Source: WJLY01 sp964399265
GTDB taxonomy: Bacteria; Joyebacterota; Joyebacteria; Joyebacterales; Joyebacteraceae
DNA: 9,933 bases
Reading direction: 5' to 3'
NCBI GenBank assembly: GCA_964399265.1
Contig: CAYNQF010000089.1
Span: forward strand, 1-9,933
Part shown: in pieces, positions 6,366 to 9,933 of the stretch
Layout of the letters: each line of letters starts with the position of its first letter
Numbering within the stretch: position 1 is the first letter of the stretch
The notes under the pieces: model-generated
The model's input: only the letters and a program-made list of their open reading frames with translations
Database searches by the model: none
Told to the model about the DNA's origin: nothing
Translations under genes and position numbers: made by a program

Positions 6366-8559
6366 CTAGCTTCCGAACACCGGGTTCCCGATCATCCAGC
6401 TGCGCTTCTTGACGCCGAACTCGCTCAGGATCGTCGGAGCCATGTCGGTCAGCGCCGGAGCCTCGAGCGCTATCGGCTTGTTGCTGAACAGCACGCCGGG
6501 GACGTGGCGGTAGTCGGCGCAGTGGTCTCCGCTCCACTTGTTCGTGTTGTCCTCGAGAAGCGTGGGAGGTATCTGTCCCGTGGCCGCCGCGTCAGACCCG
6601 CGATAGCCCCAGCCGTAGCCCACGATGATGTCGGGCGCCGATTTCACGTACGGGCCGTGGTAGACCTCGCGCGCCTTGTAGGCCTTCACGATGGGACGCT
6701 GCCCATTCGTGGGGTCGACCAACTTCTCGAGTCCGGCCGCGATCTCGTCGACGAGCGCCGGCGCGTCCTCCGGGTCGACGATGCCCTGCCCCTCCCGACC
6801 CTTCTGGTTGATGTAGAGGCCGTTGATGCCGAACCCGTATGCGCGGGTCTTCGACCAGTCGACCCCGAAGAGCCACTCGACATCCGACGGGTCGACGCCG
6901 GGCTTGAGCACCAGATAGCCGTTGTCATAGAGCCACCTGTTGAGATGGACCTGCCTGTAGAAGGCGGCGAACCCGTGGTCGGAGAGAACGATGAGCGTCG
7001 TGTTATCATCGATGGCGGCCAGGGTCTCCGCGAGTATCGCGTCGAACTTCATGTACAACCGCTCAAGGAAGTCGGCGAACGGCGCGTCCTGCTCCGCATT
7101 GTAGGCGGGGTGCGACGGGTCCATGCACCGCCACATGGCGTGCTGGCACTGGTCGAGGGAGCCGAAGTAGAAGTAGAGCATGCCGTCATCGAAGTTGGCC
7201 AGCTCGTGCTCGTAGCAGGCCAGGCGCTCGTCGAACACGATCGTCGACTGCTTCACGAACTCTGCGTTGCCGAAGACGCCATACTCGAGGGCCTTCGTGT
7301 CCTCCGGCATGTTCTGCGTGTAGAAGTATCCTACCGCGTCCACCAGCTCCTTGCCGAAGCTCGCCGGGTCGGTGATCGGCAGAACCTGGTCGGCAGGGTT
7401 GATCTGGATCGGCGTCACGTACAGCTCGAACTCGGGATGCGCCGACTTCAGGTAGAAGCGCGCCAGGCCCGACACCGACACCATCGCGGGGACCATGTTG
7501 AAGTCCAGCTCTACCCAGTCGCTGAACTCCCCCTCGTTGAGGAAGATCTCCTTGTCGCCGATGACCAGCTTCGCCACCGGGTTCTCGGGGTCGACCATGA
7601 CGTCGAAGTCGATCCCGACCTTCTTCGCCTGATACGACACTTCCTCGCCGGTGCGGTCCTCGATCTTCTCGTAATCCTTGAAGTCGTTCGGCGGTCCGTA
7701 GAGCGTCGCGTGCACGACGCTGTCCTCGACCTCGACCGGGTAGACGTAGCCACCACTCACGCTCTGCCAGCCCTCGAACGGGTCGGTCGTGTAGAAGGAG
7801 AACGTCCCGTAGGTGCCGAGTATGTCCGGAGTGCCCATGCCGGAGATGCTCTTCACGAGTCCCCTGGAACTCGGAACCGGTGGGAAGTTGGACGGGCATT
7901 TGAAGATGACGCTCGGTATCCCCGCCGCCTCGAGAACCTGCCAGAAGGCGACGCCGCGTCTCAGGTTGAGTGTGGTCCCGCCCGCAAGCGGCAGGACGTA
8001 GTCGGTGAACGGAAGCGCGAACCGGTTCCTCACCGGTATCCCCAGGAACTTCGCCTTCTCAGGCGGCGCCACTACCTGCGACGTCGAGAGGAACGGGAAG
8101 TAGGTCTCCGGAGTCCTGTGAAGGAAGTCGAAGATGCCGTGGCCGCCCGGATCGGCGCCCGTGATGAAGTTCGACCACGCCACGGGGCTCTGCGGGGGAA
8201 TGCTCGAGAGAAGCGGACTGAATCCTCCCCTGTCCGCGAGCGCCTTGAACGTGGGGAGCTTCCCCTCGTCCATCATGCGCGAGGTGACGAGGTAGTCCAT
8301 CCCGTCGATGCCCAGCACGAGCACCTTCTTCGACGGGTTGAAGTCGGTCGACTGCTTCACTTCCCTTGCGACGTAGCCGAGCGACGCCAGCGCCTCCTTG
8401 TCCTGAGGCGTCAGGTCCTCCTTGGGCAGGTCCGAGCTGCAGCCCGCCCCGACCACGGCCGCCAGCGCCAACGCGAGGAGCACGCGTGACAGCGCGGCCG
8501 TTCCGGAGAGCCCTGCGCGGGGGAGCGCGGGCCTCCGTCCTGTAAGCACACCTGTGAGC

Positions 8560-8567
<8 letters not shown>
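6366..8567 (-). CDS. AlkP-superfamily phosphodiesterase/phosphohydrolase (COG3379-like), putative lipoprotein
   Basis: A 733-aa protein counted from the ATG at 8567, which overlaps the upstream gene's stop by 8 nt. A long basic n-region is followed by a hydrophobic core and VVGAGCSS with Cys43, a plausible though imperfect lipobox. The catalytic part starts with VLVLGIDGMDY (metal ligand D88). Then come PPQSPVAWS, whose S127 aligns with the nucleophile Thr of nucleotide pyrophosphatases, and GGHGIFDFLHR, GSLDQCQH (D472, H476), LSDHGF (D530, H531) and WSGDHC (H682). All two-metal ligands and the nucleophile are therefore present. The PPxSPVAW, HGIFDF and YINxKGREGQGIV signatures fit COG3379 'predicted phosphohydrolase or phosphomutase'. 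It should act outside the cytoplasm, anchored to a membrane, on an unknown phosphoester. It is a paralogue of the gene upstream. A start at 8636 or 8576 is possible but less convincing. Confidence 0.88.

Positions 8568-9933
<1,366 letters not shown>

Noticed and set aside
6352..6537. A longer N-terminus for the RHH-like protein
   Set aside because: It overlaps the end of the phosphodiesterase, its residues are Arg-rich shadow sequence, and the ATG at 6351 has its own GGAGG.
6336..8489. A 717-codon open frame on the plus strand, antisense to the lipoprotein phosphodiesterase
   Set aside because: It lies wholly opposite a gene with intact catalytic motifs. It is rich in Arg, Val, Glu and His as expected from reverse-complement codons in GC-rich DNA, and no domain is recognisable. 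Long antisense open frames are common in such genomes.

Overview
The window is GC-rich bacterial DNA, tightly packed with genes and showing no mobile-element, rRNA, tRNA or CRISPR signal. Its best lineage clues are two exported proteins at the left end. One has a C-terminal FlgD-Ig/Por-type sorting-like domain (PNPF ... YDVAGR ... SGVYF). The other has an N-terminal domain of the type that ends in 'LSPR...VPSAFQA' followed by a 'VGIGT..P' segment. Both are typical of uncultured FCB-related phyla (Eisenbacteria, Krumholzibacteria, Latescibacteria and similar). I cannot name the organism more closely from the sequence.

Layout. (1) 1-1571, minus strand: a signal-peptide protein with an FN3-like region and a FlgD-Ig domain (759-1571), followed by an exported protein that runs off the left edge (1-645). 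(2) 1572-1792: a divergent intergenic region with a minus-strand promoter (perfect TTGACA), a plus-strand extended -10 promoter (TGG+TATAAT) and a leader hairpin. (3) 1793-4321, plus strand: an 842-aa membrane protein joining an unrecognised six-helix N-terminal region, a complete UbiA prenyltransferase domain with both Asp-rich motifs, and about eight TPRs. (4) 4366-9933, minus strand: a compact five-gene operon whose promoter lies beyond the right edge. In transcription order it holds a partial AlkP-superfamily phosphodiesterase (COG3379-like), a second paralogous phosphodiesterase with a putative lipoprotein signal, a 64-aa ribbon-helix-helix-like protein, a three-helix membrane protein with Oxa1/EMC3-like topology, and a PHP-domain phosphoesterase of the YciV/TrpH type. 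Intergenic distances within it are -8, 14, 23 and 1 nt, so the genes are very probably co-transcribed and in places translationally coupled.

How they may work together (inference). The operon pairs two probably extracytoplasmic phosphodiesterases with a possible membrane insertase-like protein, a small DNA-binding-type protein and a cytoplasmic phosphoesterase. This suggests a cell-envelope phosphoester function with its own small regulator, but the substrate is not visible. The UbiA-TPR fusion is transcribed separately and converges on the operon. It is the most unusual single architecture in the window, together with the bacterial Oxa1/EMC3-like protein in its phosphodiesterase context.
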